Source of the DNA: an unidentified bacterial endosymbiont
GTDB taxonomy: Bacteria > Pseudomonadota > Gammaproteobacteria > Enterobacterales > G038960095
NCBI RefSeq assembly: GCF_918320885.1
Contig: NZ_OU907312.1
Coordinates: forward strand, 620,465-684,464
Reading direction: 5' to 3'
Length of the DNA: 64,000 nucleotides
Notes under the pieces: model-generated
Seen by the model: the letters and a program-made list of their open reading frames with translations, nothing else
What the model was told of the DNA's origin: nothing
Databases searched by the model: none
Made by a program: the position numbers and the translations under genes
Shown here: positions 17,700 to 27,195 of the stretch, piece by piece
Numbering within the stretch: position 1 is the first letter of the stretch
Layout of the letters: each line of letters starts with the position of its first letter

Positions 17700-19072
17700 G
17701 GCTCGCGCCACGCTTCTGCTTGATATTCACGGATAGGACTAAAGACGTAATCAATAACCCTTCTTTTACCAACTTTAATATTGGCTTGAATCGACATCCC
17801 AGCAGTTAACAAGACCTCCTGATTATCCACTGTAATGTGGTTTTGTTTTAATTCAATCTGCGCTGGAAAGAAGGATTGACTCCCCATACCGTCATTGCGT
17901 TCGCGGGGAATAGCATCCCGTGAGAGACTTAATACAGTCCCTTGCAGCGTGCCATAACGGCTATAGGGGAAGGCATCCACCTTGATAGTGACCTCTTCTC
18001 CAGGGCGAATAAAGCCGATATCCTTATTATCAATCCGGACTTCTGCTCGTTGAGCAGCATCCAGTGGGGTAATCAATAGCAGGGTCTCAGCTGGTTTCAC
18101 GATACCGCCTATCGTGTAGACTACTAATTTTTGGACCATGCCATCCAGGGGCGCTCGCAGCACTTGCAGACGCTTATGTTCCAGGGCCTTCTCCAAACCC
18201 TGCTCAACTTCAGGTAGACTGTTGGCGAGTCTTTTTAACTGCTCATGCCACTCCCGGCGATTTTTAGCAATAAAGTTAGAACGCCTTTCTTGTAAAGAGA
18301 GCCGCTCCGCTTTGAGTGTTGCCAGTGCCGATACCTGCTGAGTTAACTCTCGTTCGGTAGAGAGCAATTCAGATTCCTGTCTTAATAGGGTGTCCCGCGA
18401 CTGCGCCTGTGAGGCGGCTAATTGACGATAGGCTGCTAACCGTTGCTGGTGATTCTCTTGCAGTTTTTTCAGTACCTGGATATCTGCCCGGCGTGCTGCC
18501 TGATCAGAGTCATTTTTAGCCAGAGCGGCCTCTGCCTCTGTAATCTCTGATCGGTAGTGCTGCCATACACTCAAACAGTAAGCGCGGTTCTTGACCACTA
18601 AAGATTCAGGCGCGGCAATAGGCTTAACCAATTTCCACTGCGGATCATCATTTAATAAAGCTTGGTAACAAGCCATATCTAGCTGCTGATGCACCAGCTT
18701 CTCTTGATAGAGCTGTAAGTCTTGTTCCGTGCCAACATTATTCAGCGTCAATAAAGGATCACCAGCTTTAACAGACTGGCCGTTACGCACATGAATAGCC
18801 ACGACCTCGCTGGTTGAATAGGATTGGATCTCTTGTGATCGGCTCGGTAATACCAGTTCTCCTGCAGCGACGACATGCATATCTAACTGACCAAACCAAG
18901 CCCAAACAATCGTGATGAGCACCGAGCAGACCACGACTGCAGCAGTCATCCGTGCTGACGGCGAGGGTGGGCGCTCCATTAGCTCTAAATAAGCAGGAAG
19001 AAATTCGTAGTGATCTTGTGGGCGAACTTTATCGCGCCAAGCGTGATACCAGCGTTGTAATCGTGCGCGCAT
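17696..19072 (-). CDS. rtxD: Type I secretion membrane-fusion protein (HlyD/RtxD family)
   Basis: The 458-residue adaptor spans the inner membrane once (about residues 42-62) and bridges the ABC transporter to outer-membrane TolC. It shows the cytoplasmic EFLPAYLELMERPPS stretch before the membrane helix, a lipoyl-like half (IHVRNGQSVKAGDPLLTLNN), a long periplasmic coiled coil (about 125-300), and the returning half RAPLDGMVQKLVVYTIGGIV. The ATG at 19072 overlaps the upstream stop as TAATG and has AGGA about 10 bases before it, so I prefer it to the ATG at 19111. tolC is not in this window. Confidence 0.9.
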   Translation of the reverse strand: MRARLQRWYHAWRDKVRPQDHYEFLPAYLELMERPPSPSARMTAAVVVCSVLITIVWAWFGQLDMHVVAAGELVLPSRSQEIQSYSTSEVVAIHVRNGQSVKAGDPLLTLNNVGTEQDLQLYQEKLVHQQLDMACYQALLNDDPQWKLVKPIAAPESLVVKNRAYCLSVWQHYRSEITEAEAALAKNDSDQAARRADIQVLKKLQENHQQRLAAYRQLAASQAQSRDTLLRQESELLSTERELTQQVSALATLKAERLSLQERRSNFIAKNRREWHEQLKRLANSLPEVEQGLEKALEHKRLQVLRAPLDGMVQKLVVYTIGGIVKPAETLLLITPLDAAQRAEVRIDNKDIGFIRPGEEVTIKVDAFPYSRYGTLQGTVLSLSRDAIPRERNDGMGSQSFFPAQIELKQNHITVDNQEVLLTAGMSIQANIKVGKRRVIDYVFSPIREYQAEAWREP

Positions 19073-21162
19073 TAACCCGCTTCCTGTTGCAAATCTTGTT
19101 GTAGATGCCATAAACGGGCATATTTACCCTGTAACCCTAATAACATGTCATGTTGCCCCTGTTCAATGATTTGCCCCTGTTGCAGTACCACGATACGATG
19201 GCATTGGCGAACAGTTGATAGCCGGTGCGCAATAGTAATCACCGTACGGCCAGCCGAGATCTGCTCCATATTACGCTGAATGACGGCCTGCGATTCATCA
19301 TCTAAAGCACTGGTCGCTTCATCAAAAATCAAAATAGTGGGCTCAGGCAGCAGAGCACGGGCGATGGCAACACGCTGTCGTTGACCACCGGAGAGCGAGC
19401 AACCCCCTTCAGCCAGCACTGTATCGTAGCCCATCGGTAAGCGTAGTATAAATTCATGCGCGCCTGCTAACTCCGCTGCTCTGATAACCTGTTCTAACGA
19501 CGCGTCTGGAACTGCCTGTGCGATGTTGTCACGCACACTGCGATTAAACAAAAAGTTCTCTTGTAATACCACGGCAACTTGCTGGCGTAAACTCCGCACA
19601 TTCAGTGAGTCTAAGGGTTGATTGTCAAACCAGATACGGCCTTGCTCCGGCAAGTAGAGTCGTAGGAGCAGGCGTGCTAAGGTACTTTTGCCCGAACCCG
19701 ATTCACCTACAATACCAATATGCTCTCCAGCCGCAATATCCAAAGAGATGCCATGGAGAATCAACGGCGCTCCCGGTTGGTAACGGAAAGTCACATCCTG
19801 CAAACGGATTTCACCAATGAGTTTGATAGGCTCGGCATCACTCTCCTGTTCTCTAGGCATGTTAAGAATATCACCCAACTTATCAACGGCGACTTGCGCT
19901 TGTACAAACTGGCTCCACAGCTCGACTAACCGACTTAAGGGTTGGGTCAGGTGGTTGGTCATCATATTGAAGGCGATCAATTGACCTAAGGTGATTTTTT
20001 GTTCGATAACGTATTGTGCCCCCAGCCATAAAATCAGCACCGAGGTTAATTTTCCAAGACCTTGTACCACGTGGTTTGATAGGGAGGATAGCATCTGCGT
20101 TCGATAACTTGCTGAGACTAGATCTCGAGTCTGTGTCTCCCAGCGACGGGCTAAACGGGGCTCAACAGCCAGGCTCTTGACTGTTTCTGCACCGGCAATA
20201 CTCTCCGTTAAAAAAGCGGTATTAACGGCATTATAGCGGAATTGGGTCTCTAGCCTCTCCTGTAATGGTCGGGTAATTTTCCAAGCAATCAGGAGGTAAA
20301 TCGGGATAGAGGCCAGCACAATCCCTGTGAGGGCTGGAGACAATGTCCACATGACCACCAAAAATACGCTCATAAAAATGAGATCGATGACCAGCGTAAA
20401 TAGTGAGCCTCCTAAGAATTCACGAATGCTATCTAATTCACGAACCCGCGCCACTAGCGCGCCTACTTGACGATTCTTGAAGTAAAGCAGTGGTAACCCT
20501 AGCAGATGTTTAACCAGTTTGACACCCAGCAACACATCAATACGATTAGCCGTATGCGAATACTGGTATTCCCGTAAGCCACGCAAAATGACTTCGAATA
20601 GACTCGTGGCCACTAGCGCAATGATGAGCACATCTAAAGTTTTTTCACTATGGTGGAACAACACTTTATCCATGACCACCTGAAAGAACAGTGGCAACAT
20701 TAATGCTAGTATTTGCAATATAAATGAAAAAATTAATACCTCTGCCAACAGACGTCGGTGGGTCCAAAAAGCCGGCAGGAACCAGGTTAAACTAAATTTT
20801 AATGAAGGGGCATAGAGTCTAATGACCTCGCCACTCCAAGCATTTCGCAACTGCTCCTCGGTCCACAACTCCGTATTGGGATGGAAAGGGTGTTGCACTA
20901 ACCCCCGCACACTATCCATTTTTGCCAGCAGTCGATAATCACCATCGTTGCCACGAAAGGCAATAGGCAGATGCTTAGTGGTGATCTTGTGGAAAGGAAT
21001 ACGTCTTCGACGTAACCGAACACCCTGGTTTTGATTGAGCAGCTTTAAACCGCTGTCTATGCTTTGATGAGGCGTCGAGACCACCTCACTCGAGGGATGA
21101 ATCCCCATTAATTGTAGTAGCAACCGCCCGCAGGCGATCGCACTCTTTATCGTATCGGCCAT
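19072..21162 (-). CDS. rtxB: Type I secretion ABC transporter, first ATPase (RtxB-like)
   Basis: The 696-residue protein has a degenerate C39-like domain (about 1-125), the conserved LKFSLTWFLPAFW entry to the membrane domain, and a nucleotide-binding domain with Walker A GESGSGKST, signature LSGGQRQR, Walker B ILIFDEATSALD and IAHRLST. It is the first gene of the leftward operon and shares the TAATG junction with rtxD. No rtxA-size toxin gene and no rtxC acyltransferase lie on either side; upstream is comM, transcribed away. The substrate must be encoded elsewhere or be lost. Confidence 0.87.
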   Translation of the reverse strand: MADTIKSAIACGRLLLQLMGIHPSSEVVSTPHQSIDSGLKLLNQNQGVRLRRRRIPFHKITTKHLPIAFRGNDGDYRLLAKMDSVRGLVQHPFHPNTELWTEEQLRNAWSGEVIRLYAPSLKFSLTWFLPAFWTHRRLLAEVLIFSFILQILALMLPLFFQVVMDKVLFHHSEKTLDVLIIALVATSLFEVILRGLREYQYSHTANRIDVLLGVKLVKHLLGLPLLYFKNRQVGALVARVRELDSIREFLGGSLFTLVIDLIFMSVFLVVMWTLSPALTGIVLASIPIYLLIAWKITRPLQERLETQFRYNAVNTAFLTESIAGAETVKSLAVEPRLARRWETQTRDLVSASYRTQMLSSLSNHVVQGLGKLTSVLILWLGAQYVIEQKITLGQLIAFNMMTNHLTQPLSRLVELWSQFVQAQVAVDKLGDILNMPREQESDAEPIKLIGEIRLQDVTFRYQPGAPLILHGISLDIAAGEHIGIVGESGSGKSTLARLLLRLYLPEQGRIWFDNQPLDSLNVRSLRQQVAVVLQENFLFNRSVRDNIAQAVPDASLEQVIRAAELAGAHEFILRLPMGYDTVLAEGGCSLSGGQRQRVAIARALLPEPTILIFDEATSALDDESQAVIQRNMEQISAGRTVITIAHRLSTVRQCHRIVVLQQGQIIEQGQHDMLLGLQGKYARLWHLQQDLQQEAG

Positions 21163-21561
21163 AAACGCCCAAAATTAGATCGTTCAATCGTTGACAACAT
21201 AAAATCTGTTTCCACCCTTCAATAACCGATTATGGATGTTACTTTTATAAGTATAAGCTGTATTTTTTATAAAAATACTGATTTAAAAGTTGCCTGATAT
21301 CTGATTGATTATTTAACCCTATCATAGTTTAACTAATCATTAAAGATTGCTTTGTAACAATAACTAACTGTTTAAAAAATTCTAAAAACTACCGACAGTG
21401 TGCAATAACAAAGCAGCATTATAAAATAGCTCCCAAACAAACACAACCTACCCTAATGGACCGCCATTTCTGTGAATCGCCTCGAGCATTAGAACACAAC
21501 AGGTGATAAATCCCTGTGATCAGCTACAAAGGGTTCATGAGCTTTGCACGCTGGTTGCCTT
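21163..21561. promoter_or_regulatory. Divergent rtxB/comM intergenic region
   Basis: This 399-bp gap separates the divergent rtxB and comM. The half nearest rtxB is strongly AT-rich with many A/T tracts (around 21235-21370), typical of an H-NS-silenced promoter of a transferred operon, though that is inference. I see no convincing -35/-10 pair or gene. In Vibrio the toxin genes lie at the matching divergent position; here nothing of them remains. Confidence 0.4.
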
Positions 21562-23076
21562 ATGACCCTAGCCATCATTTATACCCGTGCTTCGATCGGG
21601 ATACAAGCGCCCGCAGTCCTGGTAGAGGTTCATATTAGCACCGGCTTACCCTGTTTCACCTTGGTGGGCTTAGCAGAGACTGCTGTTAAAGAGGCGCGAG
21701 ACCGCGTACGGAGTGCCTTGTTGAATAGCGGCTTTACTTTTCCGGCAAAGCGCATTACGGTTAATCTCGCACCGGCTGATCTCCCTAAAGAGGGTGGGCG
21801 ATTTGATTTACCTATCGCTTTGGGGATCCTGGCCGCTTCGGCACAGATCCCAACAGACAACTTATCTCGCTATGAGTTTCTGGGTGAACTCGGGTTATCC
21901 GGATCACTAAGCCCCGTGATTGGAGCAATTCCTGCTGTCTTAGCCGCTCACGCTGCTCAACGCCAACTGATTATAGCCGAGCGTAATCAGCATGAGGTGG
22001 CCCTTGTCAGGCGACAGGAGACCTTAATAGCGCCTGATCTCCTCACCCTCTGTGCCTATTTGCATGGCAAACAACCACTACCCTCGGCAATACTCATCGA
22101 GAGGCCGGTGCTACACACCCCATTAGATCTGCAAGAGGTGATTGGTCAGCAACATGCTAAACGTGCCTTAGAAATTGCCGCTGCTGGAGGCCATCATCTA
22201 CTCCTGTTAGGACCGCCCGGCACGGGAAAAACTTTGCTAGCTAATCGTCTAACCAGTCTGCTACCACCGCTCACTCCTGATGAAGCCTTAGAGAGTGCTG
22301 CGATTGCCAGTTTGGCTAACGGCCAGCAACCCCTTCAACCGTGGCACCCTCCGCCCTTCCGGGCCCCGCATCATACCGCCTCCATGGCAGCTTTAGTCGG
22401 CGGCGGCTCACGCCCTACCCCGGGGGAAATTGCCTTAGCGCATAACGGCGTGCTATTCCTCGATGAGTTACCCGAATTTGATCGGCGCTCCCTAGATGCG
22501 CTCAGGCAATCTTTGGAATCAGGTGAAATTGCCATTGCGCGGGCTAATTATAAAATAAATTTTCCAGCCCGTTTTCAGTTGATTGCCGCGATGAATCCTA
22601 GCCTCAACAAAACAGTATCAGGAGCTGATTTACTGGCCGATCCACGGCCGCTGTTACGCTATCTTAACCGACTCTCGGCGCCCCTGCTAGACCGTTTTGA
22701 TCTCTCATTAGAGGTGCCACTACTCCCCTATGGAGCGCTGAGTCAGGGGCGTGATCGCGGCGAAAGCAGCCCGGTGATTCAAGCACGGGTTATCGCTGCT
22801 CGTGCCCTGCAGATGAACCGACGAAACAAAAGCAATGTGTGGCTCAGCAGCCGAGAAGTAGAGCAGGATTGCCCGTTGACGAAGGCTGATGCCCACTTCT
22901 TGGAAACTGCTTTATCCAAGCTAGGATTGTCAATCCGTGCCTGGCATAAAATCCTCAAAGTGGCTAGAACCATTGCGGATTTGGAAGCAGCCCCCAGGAT
23001 CAGTCGTGACCACCTCACTGAAGCGTTGAGCTATCGTGCTATGGACCGACTGCTTCGGCGTTTATCAGGCGGCTAA
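21562..23076 (+). CDS. comM: YifB/ComM family Mg-chelatase-like AAA+ ATPase
   Basis: The 504-residue protein matches E. coli YifB along its length. The N-terminal Lon-like domain includes VGLAETAVKEARDRVRSAL and NLAPADLPKEGGRFDLPIAL. The AAA+ part has Walker A GPPGTGKT and Walker B VLFLDELPEF, with the family RAPHHTAS and LAHNGVLFLDE strings. ComM in naturally competent bacteria is a branch-migration helicase for integrating donor DNA; its role in enterobacteria is less clear. A TTG at 21544 opens the frame, but the ATG at 21562 aligns with E. coli. The Cys-containing linker of E. coli YifB is replaced by SGADLLADPR. Confidence 0.92.
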   Translation: MTLAIIYTRASIGIQAPAVLVEVHISTGLPCFTLVGLAETAVKEARDRVRSALLNSGFTFPAKRITVNLAPADLPKEGGRFDLPIALGILAASAQIPTDNLSRYEFLGELGLSGSLSPVIGAIPAVLAAHAAQRQLIIAERNQHEVALVRRQETLIAPDLLTLCAYLHGKQPLPSAILIERPVLHTPLDLQEVIGQQHAKRALEIAAAGGHHLLLLGPPGTGKTLLANRLTSLLPPLTPDEALESAAIASLANGQQPLQPWHPPPFRAPHHTASMAALVGGGSRPTPGEIALAHNGVLFLDELPEFDRRSLDALRQSLESGEIAIARANYKINFPARFQLIAAMNPSLNKTVSGADLLADPRPLLRYLNRLSAPLLDRFDLSLEVPLLPYGALSQGRDRGESSPVIQARVIAARALQMNRRNKSNVWLSSREVEQDCPLTKADAHFLETALSKLGLSIRAWHKILKVARTIADLEAAPRISRDHLTEALSYRAMDRLLRRLSGG

Positions 23077-23169
23077 CCGCCCCCTAAAATGGGGCTGGCA
23101 GATTTACACAATAATGGGATGTGAGCTACTGGCTGAGGTAGTCGTTTGCAAACCGTACGCTTGAGATAA

Positions 23170-23595
23170 ACAACCCACTGTAGGCCAGCACTAGAAAAAG
23201 AGGATCGCTATCAGGTTTTCCCGCCTTATAACCTAGAAAAATTAGAGGATAACCACTACCAAATCATCGTGGCGCTAGCGGGCTTTCAACGGGATAAGCT
23301 GGAGATTGAACAGCAGGGATCGCATCTCACAGTGTGTGGAACTCACACCGGAAAAGGAGAGAGCAAACACTCTATCCATCACGGGCTCATGAAAAAATCT
23401 TTTCAGCGGCGCTTGACGCTCGCTGATCATAGGCGAACAGATAGTGCTCAATTCAGTGATGGTTTGCTGGGGATTAACTTGATCCGTGAAGTGCCTAAAG
23501 AGATGAGACCCTTAAAAACTGAGATTAAACAGCCATACTCTGCTACGGACAGGGAATCCGCGACGGTCGATGTTCTGGGAGCAGACCATCGATAG
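23170..23595 (+). pseudogene. Remnant of an IbpA/IbpB-type small heat-shock protein
   Basis: One open frame reads YQVFPPYNLEKLEDNHYQII, then VALAGFQRDKLEIEQQGSHL and KSFQRRLTLAD, matching the alpha-crystallin domain of IbpA ([20 protein letters not shown] and ERNFERKFQLAE). The N-terminal arm (DLSPLYRSAIGFDRLF) is missing, a stop lies at 23167-23169, and no ATG precedes the conserved part; the only usable start, a GTG at 23269, would begin inside the domain. The usual GLLYIDL is altered to GLLGINL and the C-terminal IEI/L anchor region runs on into unrelated sequence. Probably a non-functional remnant. Confidence 0.65.
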
Positions 23596-23743
23596 GGGCT
23601 AATTTCACATGTGAAACTGGCCGCTGGTCACTGCTGAGTGGTTGATGGCGTGAACATCACGCGCCAGGGGTATTCCCAGGGGAGTATGGCCATAAAAGGG
23701 GGCAGTCATGGGAGGTATCTGGGTGATCTCTGGCGGGTGGTGT

Positions 23744-23819
23744 TGGCTCCCCCGACTGGACTCGAACCAGTGACATACGGATTAACAGTCCGCCGTTCTA
23801 CCGACTGAACTACAGGGGA
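23744..23819 (-). tRNA. tRNA-Asn (anticodon GUU)
   Basis: On the minus strand the 76-base gene begins TCCCCTGTAGTTCAGTCGGT, has anticodon loop CTGTTAA (GTT), TPsiC arm GGTTCGAGTCC, and ends with an encoded CCA at 23744-23746. The body is nearly identical to E. coli tRNA-Asn; the acceptor stem differs by compensated changes with one T-G wobble. Asn tRNA genes are common insertion sites for genomic islands; the parB gene next to it is island-like. Confidence 0.97.
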
Positions 23820-23880
23820 GTAGCTATCAACCGCACGCATCATAACGATAGCCTCACAGCCTGTCAAGAGAGGCTCAGCA

Positions 23881-25068
23881 CTACTCCTCCGCTAAAGCTT
23901 CTAGCCGTACCAATTCGATATCCGCTACTGGCACCCGGACCAGTTTCTCTTGCCCGCCCTGCCAGATCTTAGCCCAGAGATGGTCTGACTGATGATCAAC
24001 CCGGTCAATCATTAAAACGCCTTGTTGGAAATCAGCGTCGCTCAGGATATTGACAATAATGCGCAATGCGGCAGCAGGCACTACCCGCCAGCGAGTCTCA
24101 GCGGATAGAGGCTCAGTAGCGGTCGCTTCAGCGGAGGAGATCTCAACCCCCGTCGTTTCAGGAGCGTCGACCTCCACAGGGGCTATCTCAGCGAGCAGTG
24201 CTGAAGCAGCATCGACCACCACTGCTTCCACAGACTCTGGTTCAATGACTGGTGCTCGTTTGACTAGCGGTTCCAGAGGCCCAGAAGGGCTAGTAGGCAT
24301 TACAGAAAGCACCACCTGCTCCTGATCATCCTTGATCTCGCGGGGAGTGGTAGGATGCTGAGCTCCGCTCTGCGTGCTGCCGACCCCTCTTTTGGCCTCA
24401 TTCAATAACTCACGTGACTGCCGGCGAGTGATTCCCGCTTTCAAAGCTGCCTGACAAACACGCTCTCCTGTTTGCGGTGCTAGATCAGAGAGCTGCCGCA
24501 AATTATTTAAGGTCTCGGTATCCCGAGTGATATTCGCCTGATAGAGTGCTGTTATGCCCTCGCCCATTTTTAGGAGTGACAGGTGAGTAGAGACGAAACT
24601 ACTGGTTTTCCCCAGACGCTCAGCAATCGCTTTCTGCTGCCAACCTTGTTGCACAAAGCAGTGTAAGGCATTGGCTATCTCCAAGGGTGAGAGCGCCTCA
24701 CGTTGAATATTTTCTATTAACTCCCCCGCAATCTCATCCAACGGGCTTGCCTTGGGATCGTTGATGATGGCTTCAATCGTCTCCAACCCTGCCTGCTGGC
24801 AGGCCCGCCAACGACGCTCTCCCTGTTGGATGAGGTAGTACCCCTCACTATTTTTAGGAGAGACGACAATGGGCTGAATTTGCCCCTCTTGGAGCATAGA
24901 GTTGGCTAACGCTTCAATTTCTGAAAAATTTTTTCGGACCTGCGAGGCCTTAGAACGCACTTCATCTACCCGTAAAGCGGCCACCTGTTTAGTCTGCTGC
25001 TGTTGTGTCGTTAGCAGGCCTGGTTGCTGATCGTTATCTATCACTGTGATACCTACCCCTATGCTCAT
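23881..25068 (-). CDS. ParB/RepB/Spo0J family protein of island type
   Basis: The 395-residue protein has a ParB N-terminal domain with the nucleotide-binding motif GERRWRACQQAG and ENIQREALSPLE, then a helix-turn-helix (QKAIAERLGKTSSFVSTHLS), then a low-complexity Ala/Glu/Val linker (about 265-325) and a C-terminal domain seen in ParB-like proteins of integrative conjugative elements. Such proteins bind parS-like DNA and may stabilise or regulate mobile elements. There is no parA partner here, and the gene sits 62 bp from tRNA-Asn, so it is likely a relic of a genomic island. The start is uncertain: ATG at 25068 is chosen over TTG 25077, but neither has a strong ribosome site. Confidence 0.82.
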   Translation of the reverse strand: MSIGVGITVIDNDQQPGLLTTQQQQTKQVAALRVDEVRSKASQVRKNFSEIEALANSMLQEGQIQPIVVSPKNSEGYYLIQQGERRWRACQQAGLETIEAIINDPKASPLDEIAGELIENIQREALSPLEIANALHCFVQQGWQQKAIAERLGKTSSFVSTHLSLLKMGEGITALYQANITRDTETLNNLRQLSDLAPQTGERVCQAALKAGITRRQSRELLNEAKRGVGSTQSGAQHPTTPREIKDDQEQVVLSVMPTSPSGPLEPLVKRAPVIEPESVEAVVVDAASALLAEIAPVEVDAPETTGVEISSAEATATEPLSAETRWRVVPAAALRIIVNILSDADFQQGVLMIDRVDHQSDHLWAKIWQGGQEKLVRVPVADIELVRLEALAEE

Positions 25069-25274
25069 GACTATCAAGAAATACCCTGCTGTTGACGTCC
25101 TCGTTTGATCCTGGAAGTCTTAGTGGCGCCTCTATGCGGAGCCTACCGGGGATTCTACCGGTGCCCAGGATTTCAGTTATCCTGGTGTGGCTCAAGCACA
25201 CTGGTACAATGGCGTTGCTGTCTAGCGTTAGCTTCCCAGTAAAATAGAGCCTCTTAGCTTGTAGGAGCTTGCTG

Positions 25275-26693
25275 ATGAACCACCGTGGATCGAACCATTT
25301 CTATTTTTATGACTATGAGACCTTTGGTCAACACCCAGCATCAGATCGACCAGCACAGTTTGCCGGAGTCCGTACCGATGCCGAGTTTAATCCACTAGGC
25401 AGCCCGAAGGTACTCTATTGCCAGCCACCACCAGACTATCTCCCCGATCCAAATGCTGTGCTGATCACCGGCATTACGCCACAACAGGCGCTGAGGCAGG
25501 GCGTCCTTGAGGCGGAATTTGCGCGCAGCATTCACCAGGAGTTTAGTCAACCCAATAGCTGTATTCTGGGCTACAATAGCATCCGCTTTGACGATGAGAT
25601 CACCCGCTACCTGTTTTACCGTAATTTTTATGATCCCTATGGGTATAGTTGGCAGCAAGGCAACTCCCGTTGGGATCTGCTGGATGTGGTACGGGCCTGC
25701 TATGCGCTGCGTCCTGATGGCATTGAGTGGCCGGTGACTGCAGAGGGCGTCCCCTGTTTTAAGCTGCAACAGCTGACTCAAGCCAACGACATTGCCCACC
25801 AACAGGCCCATGATGCCTTGTCTGATGTCTATGCCACCATTGCGCTTGCCAAACGGATTCAACAAGCACAACCTAGGTTGTTTGACTATCTGCTGCAACA
25901 CCGTAGTAAACAGGCACTAGCAACGCTGATTGATACCAGCCGCTTAACACCCTTAGTCCATATCTCCGGGATGTTTAAAGCCTCTCGGGGCTGCGCCAGT
26001 TGGGTGGTGCCGCTCGCCTGGCACCCTGATCAGCAAAATACCGTTATCGCTTGTGATCTAGCCGGTGATATTGAACCCCTGTTGACGCAAACCAGTGAGT
26101 GGCTGCAACAACGCCTCTACACCAAGCGGGAAGCGTTAGCGCCTGCCGACGCCCCTGTTCCCTTAAAATTAATTCATCTGAATAAATGTCCGGTGTTGGC
26201 CCCGGCCCCGCTCCTGCGACCAGCCGATGCTGAGCGATTGGGTCTTGATCGCCATCACTGCCTGAAGAACTTAAAAAGCCTGCAAATGGCGCCCCAGATC
26301 CGTGAAAAAGCAGCAGCGATATTGGCCACAAAACCGAAGCGGGTGACGAGCTCTGAGGTAGAGACCCGTCTCTATGAAGGCTTTTTCAGTGCTCCCGATC
26401 GATCGAAGATAGCGCAGGTGCCACACCTAGCGCCAGAGCTGCTGGCGGCCTTAGCTGATAGCTTCCAAGATAAACGCTTAGCCCCTCTACTGTTCCATTA
26501 TCGAGCACGCAACTTCCCTCATACGCTGGATCAATCCGAGCAGCAGCGCTGGGCGGCACACTGCCAACAGCAGCTGGAGCAAAAAAAAGCCCCCTATCTG
26601 CAGCAGTTACAACAGTTAATGCAAATCCATGCCGATCAACCCACTATGCTGGCTCTGCTACAGGCCCTGCTAGATTATGTTCATCAACGCTAG
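25275..26693 (+). CDS. sbcB: Exonuclease I (single-strand 3'-5' DNA exonuclease)
   Basis: The 472-residue enzyme degrades single-stranded DNA from 3' ends in mismatch repair and recombination. It shows the DEDDh residues in FYDYETFG near the N-terminus, NSIRFDDEITR, and AHDALSDVYATIALA. The length equals E. coli ExoI (475). AGGAG at 5-9 bases from the ATG at 25275 fixes the start over the TTG at 25269. Confidence 0.96.
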   Translation: MNHRGSNHFYFYDYETFGQHPASDRPAQFAGVRTDAEFNPLGSPKVLYCQPPPDYLPDPNAVLITGITPQQALRQGVLEAEFARSIHQEFSQPNSCILGYNSIRFDDEITRYLFYRNFYDPYGYSWQQGNSRWDLLDVVRACYALRPDGIEWPVTAEGVPCFKLQQLTQANDIAHQQAHDALSDVYATIALAKRIQQAQPRLFDYLLQHRSKQALATLIDTSRLTPLVHISGMFKASRGCASWVVPLAWHPDQQNTVIACDLAGDIEPLLTQTSEWLQQRLYTKREALAPADAPVPLKLIHLNKCPVLAPAPLLRPADAERLGLDRHHCLKNLKSLQMAPQIREKAAAILATKPKRVTSSEVETRLYEGFFSAPDRSKIAQVPHLAPELLAALADSFQDKRLAPLLFHYRARNFPHTLDQSEQQRWAAHCQQQLEQKKAPYLQQLQQLMQIHADQPTMLALLQALLDYVHQR

Positions 26694-27195
26694 GCTTCTG
26701 GCGGGGGTTGTCAGGATCACACCGTGCTCTTAGCACACTCAGTCGCCAGTTCCTTCGACACTAGGCCCTGTGAAGGGTTTGAACAGCGCTTTGGCGCAAG
26801 CTCGCTTTAAGTTAAGCAGCGGCTCATTGAGATATCTGAACTCCCTCAGGAGGGTCCGGTTTCACCCTAGACGAGGCCCTCTAAGCTTCCTTTGACTTAT
26901 TCTCTAAACTTTAATCCCCTGGAAAAATTTCGAGCTAATTTTAAAATGACCCTTATCATCAATACAATTTTCAATTTCAAAATTCTTTCCGACTAGAGTC
27001 AATCAAGTTTCATTTAACATATTGGTTTTTATTAAAAACTTATTATTTAGTATATAAAAAATATTAATTATATTACTGAGTAATCTATTGGATTATTGTT
27101 AATAGAAATTGAAAAAATGAATCACTTTAAATATGATTAAAGTGAAGCACCCCTCTTAATAACTAAATAAACTTATTGAAGAACTCTATTATCCT
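26694..27195. other. 502-bp gap between sbcB and the first inverse autotransporter
   Basis: No gene is visible. The left half has the base composition of the core genome and no recognisable coding content. The right half (about 26930-27190) is very AT-rich and leads directly into the inverse autotransporter gene, so it probably contains its promoter. A similar AT-rich leader precedes the paralogue at 35014. I could not choose a promoter with confidence. Confidence 0.4.

Noticed and set aside
15579-21162. Possible bacteriocin/peptide exporter with a C39 protease.
   Set aside because: The N-terminal domains lack the catalytic cysteine motif, and the adaptor and dual-ATPase layout fit RTX-type secretion.
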